Shown here in pieces: positions 54,686-63,984 of a DNA stretch of 64,000 nucleotides; the stretch's first letter is position 1; the number at the start of each line of letters is the position of its first letter. The position numbers were made by a program, and so were the translations under genes. The stretch comes from Woeseiaceae bacterium (GTDB lineage Bacteria; Pseudomonadota; Gammaproteobacteria; Steroidobacterales; Woeseiaceae). The notes under the pieces are model-generated. The model was not told the DNA's origin. It saw only the letters and a list, made by a program, of their open reading frames with translations, and searched no databases. The DNA lies in NCBI GenBank assembly GCA_011772865.1, contig WVYQ01000023.1, positions 240,396 to 304,395 of the forward strand, written 5' to 3'.

Positions 54686-57013
54686 TTACGGATTAAGAAT
54701 TCGGTGGGTTCCGCTAGATCCGGAACCGAGCGCCATCGGCGGATCGATGAAATGACCCTGTACGAAGTCGACCCCGACCTCTCGCAGCCAGTCGAAGTCG
54801 TCCTGATGCTCGACCTCCTCGGCGACGATCCGGAACTGCATCGTTCGCGCAAGTTTAATCATGGCCATGACCATCTCCTGGTTGACCTCATCGGCCTGGA
54901 GGTTGCGCGTGTAAGTGCCATCGATCTTCAGGTAATCGATAGGCAGGTGCTTCAGGCTCGAGAAGGAGCCCATGCCGCTACCGAAATCGTCGAGCGAGAA
55001 TTCACAGCCGATACCGTGAAGCACTTCGATAAAACGCTGCGCATGCTGGATATTCGAGAGTATCGCGGCCTCGGTGATCTCGAAGCAGACAGTTGACGGT
55101 GCCACGCCCGTGCGATCGAGCGCTTCGACGACATAGCCGAGGAACGACTCGTCGCCGAGAGTCTGGGCCGAAAGGTTTATCGCGCAACAGCGCCCGTGCG
55201 CTACCTTGATCTCGCCCGATGCAATCGCGGTCAACGTTGCCTTGACGACCCATCGATCGATTTGCGGCATCAGCTGATAGCGCTCGGCCGGTCGCAAAAA
55301 CTCCGCCGTGTCCGCAACGCGTCCGTGACTGTCGGGCAAACGGATCAGGACCTCGAACGCCGGGCCCGATTCGACGCCGCCGCTCATCGCGATGATGGGT
55401 TGAACGGCAAGCACAAACTGGTCCTCGTGCAGCGCTGCCTGCAGCCGGCGCAGCCATTGAATATCTCCGCGCTCGCGGGCGACCGCCTCGTCGCGTGCGG
55501 AGTAGACATGCACTCTCCCCCTTCCCTGTTGCTTCGCGACGTAACAGGCCGAGTCGGCCGCGCTCATCACATCCTGCATTGTTCCGCTGATGTGGCTGAT
55601 CTCGACCAGGCCGATCGATATACCGATATTGAAGATCTTGTCTTTCCAGACGAAACGATAGTCTGCGACCGCATTGCAGATATCGGCCGCGATTTGCCGG
55701 GCCTTGTCAATTGGACAGCCGATCAGCAATGCCCCGAACTCGTCACCGCCCAGCCTGCCGACGTAGTCGGAGTCGCGCACCTGGTCCTTGATGAGGCTGG
55801 CGACCTCCCGGAGCATGTTGTCGCCGGCAAGGTGTCCGCAGCTGTCGTTGACGGCCTTGAAGCGATCGAGATCCATGTAGAACAGCATGTGCACAGCTTC
55901 TTCGGCGTGCGCATCGTCCATTGCCTCGTCGAGACGGCGCTCGAACTCGCGGCGATTGATGAGGCCGGTCAAGGGATCGTGAGAGGCCTGGTAACTCATC
56001 TTCCGGGTCAGGCCACGAATTTCGCCGACGTCGTGGAACACGACGACGGCGCCCGAGACGCTGTTGCCAGGACCACGAATCGGCGACGCGGTAATTTCAA
56101 TGGAATGTTCATTCTCGCCGCCAGAAGTCACCATCACAGCTCGCCGGCCCATGTTCACACGGCGGCGCATCGCCAGGCAGCGCTCTACCGGGTCGCCGAG
56201 CGGCCTGCGATCGGCGTCATCGACCAGTGTGAACATCTCGCTGACGCGATGCCCCGCCGCATCTTCACGGTTAGTTCCAATCAGCGTCTCGGCCGCCTGG
56301 TTCATGTAGTCGATCCGGCCGTCGTTGTCCGTAGTGATCACCCCTTCGGCAATGGATTCGAGCGTGTATTGCGCCTGTCGCTTGCCGCGGCTCAACGACA
56401 CTTCGAGGCTCTTGCGATGACTGATGTCACGGGCAACGGTGAGAATCGCGGTATGACCATGGAACTCGATGTTTGAGCTCTGTGCTTCGACCCAGAGTCC
56501 GGCCTCGTTGCCGTTGATCAGCTGAATTTCCAGTCGCCGCGGGACGTTTTCGCCCTCGAGGCGCTTGGCCATCGTGTTGCGAAAAAGCGCGCGGTAGGCG
56601 GGCCTGACCAGGTCCGCCGCCTCGCGTCCAATCAGCTGCTGGGGTTCCATGCCGATCAGGCTGGCCGCCGACTCATTGGCCAGCAGGATCTTCTCGTCGT
56701 GAACGATGACGATCTCCGGCAAGGTCCGGGCGAAAACCGTGAACAGCCGGTCCCTGTCCTGAATCTTTTCATCACGCTCGGCGAGCGCATCGAAGAGCCG
56801 ATTGATCGTTCCGGCGAGCTGCGCTGCATCGGGATTCGATGGAATGCTGAGCCGCCGACCCACCGATGCGTCGCGAGATGCGTCGAGCATCTCTTGATTG
56901 AGCTTCGCCATTCTTCGAGAAGCGCGCTGCTTGGCCAGTCCCAACCACACGATCAAGACAACGCTCAGTATCACGAGTGCCGACAGAACTATGATGATGG
57001 GGTTAGAGGACAT
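54686..57013 (-). CDS. Membrane-anchored PAS-GGDEF-EAL c-di-GMP turnover protein
   Basis: N-terminal TM; GRLGGDEFGALL with RDSD I-site; FEVLIRL (EVL variant), CFEITEAAI, DDFGSGMGSFSSLKHLPIDYLKID, AEEVE, QGHFIDPP. Confidence 0.94.
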   Translation of the reverse strand: MSSNPIIIVLSALVILSVVLIVWLGLAKQRASRRMAKLNQEMLDASRDASVGRRLSIPSNPDAAQLAGTINRLFDALAERDEKIQDRDRLFTVFARTLPEIVIVHDEKILLANESAASLIGMEPQQLIGREAADLVRPAYRALFRNTMAKRLEGENVPRRLEIQLINGNEAGLWVEAQSSNIEFHGHTAILTVARDISHRKSLEVSLSRGKRQAQYTLESIAEGVITTDNDGRIDYMNQAAETLIGTNREDAAGHRVSEMFTLVDDADRRPLGDPVERCLAMRRRVNMGRRAVMVTSGGENEHSIEITASPIRGPGNSVSGAVVVFHDVGEIRGLTRKMSYQASHDPLTGLINRREFERRLDEAMDDAHAEEAVHMLFYMDLDRFKAVNDSCGHLAGDNMLREVASLIKDQVRDSDYVGRLGGDEFGALLIGCPIDKARQIAADICNAVADYRFVWKDKIFNIGISIGLVEISHISGTMQDVMSAADSACYVAKQQGRGRVHVYSARDEAVARERGDIQWLRRLQAALHEDQFVLAVQPIIAMSGGVESGPAFEVLIRLPDSHGRVADTAEFLRPAERYQLMPQIDRWVVKATLTAIASGEIKVAHGRCCAINLSAQTLGDESFLGYVVEALDRTGVAPSTVCFEITEAAILSNIQHAQRFIEVLHGIGCEFSLDDFGSGMGSFSSLKHLPIDYLKIDGTYTRNLQADEVNQEMVMAMIKLARTMQFRIVAEEVEHQDDFDWLREVGVDFVQGHFIDPPMALGSGSSGTHRILNP

Positions 57014-57200
57014 GCGGAGCCCGGTTTTTCATTCAGATGCCGTTAGCTGATCATTTGTTATTATTGTCGGCTCGACGTACGTCCGAATTGCATCTTCGTA
57101 ATAAGCATAGCCCAGCAATACCTGCGGCTTGATGCGATTCACCATAATGTAACAAAAGTCGAGATTTCGCTTTAATTTCAGAATTTTAGGATTCATTGGA

Positions 57201-57851
57201 ATGGATACAGATTTCGCCCGGCAGCAAATGGTCGAACAACAGGTTCGCGCATGGGACGTTCTTCATCCCGACGTGCTCCGGGTACTCAAAGACATACCGC
57301 GAGAACAGTTCGTGCCGAACGGCTACGAACCGCTGGCATTCGCAGACACGGAGATTCCGATTGGCCATGGCGAGACCATGATGACACCAACAATCGAAGG
57401 ACGCGTACTGCAGGCATTGCAGCCAACCCCGAGCGATACAGTCCTGGAAATCGGCACCGGGACCGGTTTCCTGGCTGCTTGCCTGCGACGACTCTCGGCC
57501 GGCGTGACCAGTATCGACATTCACGGTGACTTTCTGGACAGCGCCAGGGCGAATCTCGAAGACTCCGGCATTGCTGACGTGACCTTGCTGAAGATGGATG
57601 CCACGCGCCAATTACCACAGCGCCAGTTTGATGTCATCGCGGTCACGGGGTCCATCGAAAAATTCGACCCACGATTCGTCGATGCCCTCGTTCCCGGTGG
57701 CCGACTGTTCATCGTCGTCGGCGCAGCGCCGGCGATGGACGCGCGCCTCGTAACAAGAACCGGCGAGAACGACTGGCATAGCGAGAGCCTTTTCGAGACG
57801 GTGCTGACTCCACTCGTTAACGCGACGCAGCCGCCACAGTTTTTATTCTGA
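57201..57851 (+). CDS. pcm: Protein-L-isoaspartate O-methyltransferase family protein
   Basis: MVEQQVRAWDVLHPDVLRVLKDIPREQFVP; VLEIGTGTGFLAACLRRL. Confidence 0.93.
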   Translation: MDTDFARQQMVEQQVRAWDVLHPDVLRVLKDIPREQFVPNGYEPLAFADTEIPIGHGETMMTPTIEGRVLQALQPTPSDTVLEIGTGTGFLAACLRRLSAGVTSIDIHGDFLDSARANLEDSGIADVTLLKMDATRQLPQRQFDVIAVTGSIEKFDPRFVDALVPGGRLFIVVGAAPAMDARLVTRTGENDWHSESLFETVLTPLVNATQPPQFLF

Positions 57852-57863
57852 TGTGAAACCACT

Positions 57864-57937
57864 TAAGGTGTTGCCGCATCTAGAAAATGAATATCGGACT
57901 TGACTGGTTTAGTGATATAGTTGACTATAACACCTTA
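57864..57937. promoter_or_regulatory. Inverted repeat upstream of tolC
   Basis: TAAGGTGTT (57864-57872) ... AACACCTTA (57929-57937). Confidence 0.4.
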
Positions 57938-57968
57938 CGCTTAACCTGACCGCCCACTCAGCGGAACC

Positions 57969-59435
57969 GTGGAAATGAAAAAACCAATTAGATTCAGAAT
58001 CTTATGCGCCATTCTCGGCTTTGTGTCAGTGCCTGGCATGGCGTCCGCCGCGTCGCTGCTCGAGGTTTACCAGCAAGCTCTGCAGTCGGACCCGAGAATT
58101 CACGAAGCGGAAGCGCGCCGCCTGGCCGCGCTCGAAGCCGAGCCGCAGGCGCGTGGCGTTTACCTGCCGCAACTCAGCGCATCCGGCAGCTGGACCAAAT
58201 CCAATTCGGAAGGAACGGGCACGTTCAACCAGTTTGTCGAGGTCCCGCCGGGGTCCGGCAACTTCGAGGTTGTACCGGTTCCGTTCCAGTCCGAGACGCG
58301 AGACGAAACCACTCGCTGGTCTTTCGATCTTTCGCAGACGATTTTCCGCTGGGACCGGATCGTCAATCTGCGACGAGCCGACAAGATCGTGGCCAAGGCC
58401 GAGGCCGATCGCGAAGCTGCTCAGCAAGACCTGATCGTGCGCGTTGGGCAGGCGTATTTTGATGTGCTCGGCGCCGAAGACCGGCTGACTTCGACGCATG
58501 CCAATCGGCAGGCGATCGCCCGGCAACTGGAACAGGCCAAGCAACGGTTCGAGGTCGGACTCATCGCGATCACCGATGTTCAGGAGTCACAGGCAGCCTA
58601 TGACCAGGCTGTCGCCGATGAGATTGCCGCAAAGCGCGTGCTCGCTACGGCGCGCGAATTTCTTCGCGAGATAACCGGAGAATATGTGAGCGCCCTTTCT
58701 GCGCCCGGCGATGAATTCCCGATGCGCGCTCCGAGCCCTGCGAGCGAAAGCGACTGGGTCGATCTCGCCTTGGGCCAGAACCTCGCTCTCGTATCAAGCC
58801 GTCTTGACGAACAGATCGCGAGGGACGAGATCTCGTTCCGCCGCAACGGTCACTATCCTACCGTCGATCTTGTGGCAAGCCTAGGAAACACCACGAGCGA
58901 GGCGGAGCAAAATACCGGGCCCGGTTTCCTCGACACCGAGCGCGATTTCGACAATGACAGCATCGGTATCCAGGTCACGCTCCCGCTCTTCACAGGCGGC
59001 TCCACCTCCTCGCGTGTTCGCGAGGCCGTGTACCTGCACCGCGCGTCGATGGAGCAGCTGCAGCGCGTGACTCGTGAGACCGAACGTTCTACGCGGGACG
59101 CCTACCTGGGCGTTTTGTCGGAAATGAGCCGCGTCGAAGCCCTCGAGCAAGCTGTCGAATCGAGCCGGACGGCCCTGGAGGCAACCCAGGCTGGATTCGA
59201 TGTCGGCACCCGCACGATCGTCGACGTGCTCGATTCGCAGTTCAATCTCTATCGTTCGATTACGCTCTTCTACCAGGCGCGATACGACTACCTGATGAAC
59301 GTGCTTCGATTGAAGCAGGCTGCAGGCAACCTGCAAATCGAAGATCTCGAAAACATCGACCAATGGCTCAGGGAGCGCCCGACCCCCGAGGAGGCGTTCG
59401 CCGCTGAAGAAGCGGCTGCGGCTGCGTCCGAATAA
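57969..59435 (+). CDS. tolC: TolC family outer membrane channel protein
   Basis: Signal peptide; SLLEVYQQALQSDPRIHEAEARRLAALE; two OEP repeats; GTRTIVDVLDSQFNLY. Confidence 0.95.
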   Translation: MEMKKPIRFRILCAILGFVSVPGMASAASLLEVYQQALQSDPRIHEAEARRLAALEAEPQARGVYLPQLSASGSWTKSNSEGTGTFNQFVEVPPGSGNFEVVPVPFQSETRDETTRWSFDLSQTIFRWDRIVNLRRADKIVAKAEADREAAQQDLIVRVGQAYFDVLGAEDRLTSTHANRQAIARQLEQAKQRFEVGLIAITDVQESQAAYDQAVADEIAAKRVLATAREFLREITGEYVSALSAPGDEFPMRAPSPASESDWVDLALGQNLALVSSRLDEQIARDEISFRRNGHYPTVDLVASLGNTTSEAEQNTGPGFLDTERDFDNDSIGIQVTLPLFTGGSTSSRVREAVYLHRASMEQLQRVTRETERSTRDAYLGVLSEMSRVEALEQAVESSRTALEATQAGFDVGTRTIVDVLDSQFNLYRSITLFYQARYDYLMNVLRLKQAAGNLQIEDLENIDQWLRERPTPEEAFAAEEAAAAASE

Positions 59436-59448
59436 GGGCTGTCAGCCC
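59436..59448. repeat. Palindrome at convergent tolC/waaA junction
   Basis: GGGCTG-T-CAGCCC containing the waaA stop codon (59442-59444 on - strand). Confidence 0.6.
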
Positions 59449-60716
59449 GGCCGTTCGCCACCAATCAGCGGATCGAGAAGCTCGAGCAGTCGTGCGAGCG
59501 CACCACGGTTCTGCTTGACGATCGCCAGGCCCCGGCCACTTCGGGCGGCGGCCTCGGTCGGGTCTGACAGCAACTCCTCAATCGCGACGGCGAGCTGCCC
59601 CGGATCGTCAACGATTCGGCATGCGCCCAGGCCAATAAACATGTCGGAAATTTCCTGGGCGTTGTAGACGTGGGGGCCGCTGACGAGCGGCATGCCGAGG
59701 GCCGCAGGTTCGAGCAGGTTGTGGCCGCCAATCGGAACGAGGCTGCCGCCAACGAAGGCAATGTCGCTCGCCGCATAAAACAGCGGCAGTTCGCCCATCG
59801 TGTCGCCGAGGAAGACCGATGTCGACGCATCGCAGGAACGCTCCTCGGTGCGCGCAACCTGGCTGAAGCCTTCCCGTTTTACGAGATCGGCGACCGACGA
59901 GAAACGCTCGGGGTGCCTGGGAACGAGCACTAGCAACAACTCGGGAAAGCGCTCCAGCAGCTGTCGATGCGCTGTCAGCACCTGCTGCTCCTCGTTGTCG
60001 TGGGTGCTCGCGGCAACCCAGACGGGTCGATCACCAAAAACTCGCCGGCGAAACTCCGCGCCGCGTTCTGCAAGGTCGGTAGGCAGTTCGATATCGAACT
60101 TTATATTGCCGGTCACCCAGGTGCGCACCGGACTCGCGCCCAGCGAGCGGAACCGTTCGGCGTCGGCCTCGCTCTGCGCTGCAATGATGATCCCGTGTGA
60201 CAGGGTCTCGCGGAAAAGCGGCGTAAGCTTCCTGTAGCGCTTGACCGATTTGAGAGAGATTCTCGCGCTGACGAGAACGAGAGGGATCTCGCGCAGGCCA
60301 CAACCCTGGTAGAGATTCGGCCAGATCTCTGTCTCCATGATCAGCGCCAGCTCCGGTCGCACCGAATCGAAGAAACGGTCTACCGCGAAAGGCATTTCGA
60401 ACGGGATATAACAGTGGTTAACCGTATCGCCGAAATTTGCCTCGACGCGAGCCGCACCGGTTGGCGTCACCGTTGTGATCAGCATCGGGTGGTCAGGAAA
60501 CCGCTTCTGAATCGCGCGCACGAGCGGGACGGCTGCCTGCACCTCCCCCACCGATACGGCGTGAATCCAGATGCACCTGTCGAGCAGCGGGTAGCCGAGG
60601 CCGAAACGCTGGCCCAGCCGATCGCGATAGCTGCGGTTCCAGAGCGCACGAACCAGCCAGTAGAACGCCAGGGGGACCTGGAGCAGGTAGATCAGCAGGT
60701 TGTAGAGAACACGCAC
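59442..60716 (-). CDS. waaA: 3-deoxy-D-manno-octulosonic acid transferase
   Basis: IWIHAVSVGEVQAAVPLVRAI; AASTHDNEEQQVL; FVGGSLVPIGGHNLLEPAALG. Confidence 0.96.
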   Translation of the reverse strand: MRVLYNLLIYLLQVPLAFYWLVRALWNRSYRDRLGQRFGLGYPLLDRCIWIHAVSVGEVQAAVPLVRAIQKRFPDHPMLITTVTPTGAARVEANFGDTVNHCYIPFEMPFAVDRFFDSVRPELALIMETEIWPNLYQGCGLREIPLVLVSARISLKSVKRYRKLTPLFRETLSHGIIIAAQSEADAERFRSLGASPVRTWVTGNIKFDIELPTDLAERGAEFRRRVFGDRPVWVAASTHDNEEQQVLTAHRQLLERFPELLLVLVPRHPERFSSVADLVKREGFSQVARTEERSCDASTSVFLGDTMGELPLFYAASDIAFVGGSLVPIGGHNLLEPAALGMPLVSGPHVYNAQEISDMFIGLGACRIVDDPGQLAVAIEELLSDPTEAAARSGRGLAIVKQNRGALARLLELLDPLIGGERPG

Positions 60717-60749
60717 TCGTGCGCTCGCGTCAGCGGTATCAGCTCCCGC

Positions 60750-61460
60750 TTAGCCGCACTTCGATTCGCCGCAGGACAGACAGGTCATGCAGCCGTCCAT
60801 CATGATGACAGCGGCTGTATTGCACTTGCTGCAAAGCTGCGCGCCTTCCGGGTATTCGCTCTCCGAAAAAGCGTCCTGTTGCTTTTGCGCCTCCTCGTAT
60901 TCGGCGCGCTTTTCCTTGAGCAGTTTCTGTTGTTCGTCGTCAAGCTCGGGCTCGGCCATCAGGCCGATCGAGATCAGGTGTTTTTCGACGATGTAGCCGA
61001 GTTCCGCAATGATCGAAGGCATGAACTTGCCGCCAGGCTGCCAGTAGCCGCCGCGCGGATCGAAAACTGCTTTCAACTCGTCAACGAGAAACGCCACATC
61101 ACCGCCCTTGCGGAAGACGGCCGAAATGATGCGTGTCAGCGCGACGATCCACTGGTAGTGATCAAGGTTCTTCGAATTGATGAAGATCTCAAACGGCCGA
61201 CGCTTCTCGAACTCCGTGCCCTGGTTGAGGATGATGTCATTGATGGTCACGTACATCGCATGATCGGAGATCGGCGTTTTGACTTTGTAGGTGGACCCTA
61301 CGAGCACCTCCGGGCGCTCGAGCCTCTCGTGCATACGGATGACTTCAGCGCGGTCCCCGCCGCCACCTTCCCGCTTGAACTCGGGCTTGGCGACCTTTTC
61401 CTCGACCTCAGGCTGAGATACGGCATAGCCGACGATTTTCTTGTCAATCTTCATCATCAT
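60750..61460 (-). CDS. nrdJb: Adenosylcobalamin-dependent RNR, C-terminal subunit (split NrdJ, NrdJb-like)
   Basis: Follows nrdJa by 2 bp; C-terminal Cys-rich CSKCNTAAVIMMDGCMTCLSCGESKCG. Confidence 0.88.
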   Translation of the reverse strand: MMMKIDKKIVGYAVSQPEVEEKVAKPEFKREGGGGDRAEVIRMHERLERPEVLVGSTYKVKTPISDHAMYVTINDIILNQGTEFEKRRPFEIFINSKNLDHYQWIVALTRIISAVFRKGGDVAFLVDELKAVFDPRGGYWQPGGKFMPSIIAELGYIVEKHLISIGLMAEPELDDEQQKLLKEKRAEYEEAQKQQDAFSESEYPEGAQLCSKCNTAAVIMMDGCMTCLSCGESKCG

Positions 61461-61462
61461 GT

Positions 61463-63619
61463 TCAGAATTTTCCGTAGTAGCCTTCTTTGAGCGCGTCGA
61501 AGAGATTGGCGGCGGTGTGGATTTCGCCGTCGTACTCGACTTCCTCGTCGCCCTTCAGGTCGACCGTCGAACCGTCGGCCAGCTTAAATGTATAGACCGT
61601 ATTCTTGAGGTCTTTCTCCTTCACCAGCACGCCCTGAAAAGCTTCAGGGTTGAACCGGAACGTCGTACAGCCCTTCAGCCCTTGCTCATAGGCATACAGA
61701 TAGATGTCCTTGAATTGCTCGTAGGGATACTCCGTCGGCACATTTGCCGTCTTGGATATCGACGAGTCAATCCACTTCTGGGCCGCTCCCTGGATATCCA
61801 CATGCGCCTTCGGCGAAACGTCCTCGGCGGTAATAAAGTACTCGGGCAGCGTCGTGGCTCCACCCGCCTCGGCAGCACCGGGAGGCATCGCCGATTTGTC
61901 CACGAGTTCGCGATACGCGAGCAACTCGAACGAATAGACATCGACCTTTTCCTTGGTCTTCTTGCCCTGGCGAATAACGTTGCGGAAGTAGTGGTGCGCG
62001 AAACTCGGTTCGATACCATTGCTCGCATTGTTCGCAAGCGACAGCGAGATCGTGCCTGTCGGCGCGATGGAACTGTGGTGGGTGAACCGCGCGCCGACCT
62101 CCGCAAGTTTTTCGACGAGTTCCGGCGCCTCGGCAGCCACGCGCTGCATGTAGCGGCTGTAACGGGCGTGCAGAATTCGACCGGGTACCTTATCGCCCGC
62201 CTGGTAGCCATCCGCCGTCATTTCAGGACGCTTGCGCAGCATTTCCTCGGTGACTTCGAACTGCTCGTTCATGATCGGTGCGGGCCCTTTCTCCTCAGCC
62301 AGTTCGAGCGCCTCTTCCCACCCTGCCAGCGCGAGCTCGCGTGACACTTCCTCGGTGAACTTTACGGCTCTTTCCTCACCGTACTTCATGCGCAGCATTG
62401 TGATCGTCGAGCCCAGGCCGAGGAACCCCATGCCATGCCGGCGCTTCCTCATGATTTCATTGCGTTGCTGTGGTAGCGGCAGGCCATTGATCTCGACGAC
62501 GTTGTCGAGCATGCGCGTAAACGTCTTGACGACGTTGCGGAATGCGGCCCAATCGAAGCGTGCGTCGTCAGTGAACGGATCGACGACAAACCGCGTGAGA
62601 TTGACCGAACCCAGCAGGCAGGAGCCGTAAGGCGGCAACGGCTGCTCGCCGCAGGGATTGGTCGCGCGGATGTTCTCGTCAAACCAGTTGTTGTTCATCT
62701 CGTTGACCTTGTCGATCAGCACGAAACCCGGCTCCGCGAAATCGTAGGTCGACGCCATGATCAGGTCCCAGACCCGCCGCGCGGGCAGGGTCTTGTATAT
62801 CTTGCATGCGACCAGGCCCTGCTGATCCTTCACGTAATTGCCCGGTTCCGGCCATTCGCGCCAGACGAACTGGCTTTGATCATTGATATCCAGGCCTTCG
62901 TCGTCGACTTCTTTCTGCGTAACCGGGAACGCGAGCGCCCAGTCTTTTTCGTTGATGACGGCCTGCATGAACTCATCGGTCACGAGCAGGGACAGGTTGA
63001 ATTGCCGCAGCCGGCCGTCCTCGCGCTTGGCGCGAATGAACTCGAGTACATCGGGATGACCAACATCAAACGTGCCCATTTGCGCGCCGCGGCGACCACC
63101 TGCCGAGGACACCGTGAAGCACATCTTGTCGTAGATATCCATGAACGACAGCGGGCCCGATGTATAGGCGCCCGCGCCGGTGACATACGCGCCCTTCGGG
63201 CGCAGCGTCGAGAACTCGTAACCGATGCCGCAGCCGGCCTTGAGGGTCAGCCCTGCTTCATGCACCTTGTTGAGAATGTTGTCCATCGAGTCGCCGACCG
63301 TGCCGGATACCGTGCAGTTGATCGTCGATGTCGCCGGCTTGTGCTCCTGGGCCCCCGCGTTGGACATGATCCGGCCCGCGGGAATGGCCCCGGACCGAAG
63401 CGCCCAGAGGAACTCTTCGTAATACTTGTCCTGTTTGGATTCAAGCTCGACGCTTGCCAGCGCACGGGCGACTCGCTTGTACGTGTCGTCAATGGTCTCG
63501 TCGATCTTGCTCCCGTCTTTGGCGGTCAGTCGATATTTCGCATCCCAAATATCGATGGAAGCAGCTTGGAACTCAATGTCGGTAACCGTGTGCGCATCCA
63601 TATGAACGGCGGACTTCAT
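61463..63619 (-). CDS. nrdJa: Adenosylcobalamin-dependent ribonucleotide reductase catalytic subunit (NrdJa-like)
   Basis: RVARALASVE; GAYTSGPLSFMDIYDKMCFTVSSAGGRRGAQMG; NPCGEQPLPPYGSCLLGSVNLTRF. Confidence 0.93.
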   Translation of the reverse strand: MKSAVHMDAHTVTDIEFQAASIDIWDAKYRLTAKDGSKIDETIDDTYKRVARALASVELESKQDKYYEEFLWALRSGAIPAGRIMSNAGAQEHKPATSTINCTVSGTVGDSMDNILNKVHEAGLTLKAGCGIGYEFSTLRPKGAYVTGAGAYTSGPLSFMDIYDKMCFTVSSAGGRRGAQMGTFDVGHPDVLEFIRAKREDGRLRQFNLSLLVTDEFMQAVINEKDWALAFPVTQKEVDDEGLDINDQSQFVWREWPEPGNYVKDQQGLVACKIYKTLPARRVWDLIMASTYDFAEPGFVLIDKVNEMNNNWFDENIRATNPCGEQPLPPYGSCLLGSVNLTRFVVDPFTDDARFDWAAFRNVVKTFTRMLDNVVEINGLPLPQQRNEIMRKRRHGMGFLGLGSTITMLRMKYGEERAVKFTEEVSRELALAGWEEALELAEEKGPAPIMNEQFEVTEEMLRKRPEMTADGYQAGDKVPGRILHARYSRYMQRVAAEAPELVEKLAEVGARFTHHSSIAPTGTISLSLANNASNGIEPSFAHHYFRNVIRQGKKTKEKVDVYSFELLAYRELVDKSAMPPGAAEAGGATTLPEYFITAEDVSPKAHVDIQGAAQKWIDSSISKTANVPTEYPYEQFKDIYLYAYEQGLKGCTTFRFNPEAFQGVLVKEKDLKNTVYTFKLADGSTVDLKGDEEVEYDGEIHTAANLFDALKEGYYGKF

Positions 63620-63789
63620 AGGCCTGTCTTTTCCCCTTTTCTCCGTCTTGGAGACCCCAATTTACTCCAAAAAGTGGAGACCGTACTTGTTATCGAGCAC
63701 TTTATCCGAGGAAACGAGGGCCCGCTCACCGCGCGTGCTTTTTGACGCGGCGAGTGCCAGAATTTGGCCTCATTTCCTATCGTGACTGG

Positions 63790-63805
63790 ACACAAGATGT
63801 TGTGT
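63790..63805 (-). promoter_or_regulatory. NrdR box upstream of nrdJa
   Basis: Palindrome ACACAAGATGTTGTGT fits the NrdR consensus acaCwAtATaTwGtgt. Confidence 0.75.
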
Positions 63806-63813
63806 CCGAACGC

Positions 63814-63829
63814 ACACAAGATTATGCCC
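63814..63829 (-). promoter_or_regulatory. Degenerate NrdR half-box (ACACAAGATTATGCCC)
   Basis: Left half identical to box 1; overlaps predicted -10. Confidence 0.45.
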
Positions 63830-63847
63830 GTCAGAGGCCCCTGTCAA
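63821..63847 (-). promoter_or_regulatory. Candidate sigma-70 promoter for nrdJa
   Basis: Minus strand TTGACA (63842-63847), 15-bp spacer, CATAAT (63821-63826). Confidence 0.5.
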
Positions 63848-63968
63848 GGGTTTATGCGAAAATAGCTCTAGGTTAATTACCTATTAAAATCAATATATTA
63901 TAAATTTTTCCGCAGTAAGTACTTTAAAAACAAGCGAAAAAAAATGGCACTTTTGTGAAAGTTTGTAT

Positions 63969-63984
63969 CCACTACATCTAGTGG
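63969..63984. promoter_or_regulatory. Additional NrdR-like palindrome at right edge
   Basis: CCACTACATCTAGTGG fits the core CwAnATnTwG of the NrdR consensus. Confidence 0.55.

Noticed and set aside
55196-56476. 426-aa + ORF opposite the GGDEF-EAL gene
   Set aside because: Antisense to clear GGDEF/EAL coding sequence.
60414-61478. 354-aa + ORF opposite waaA/nrdJb
   Set aside because: Spans two real - strand genes in antisense.
62876-63745. 289-aa + ORF opposite nrdJa
   Set aside because: Antisense shadow; no motif.
63869-63883. TAGGT-TAATT-ACCTA small palindrome in the AT-rich edge region
   Set aside because: 5-bp arms in AT-rich DNA; does not fit the NrdR consensus and could be chance.
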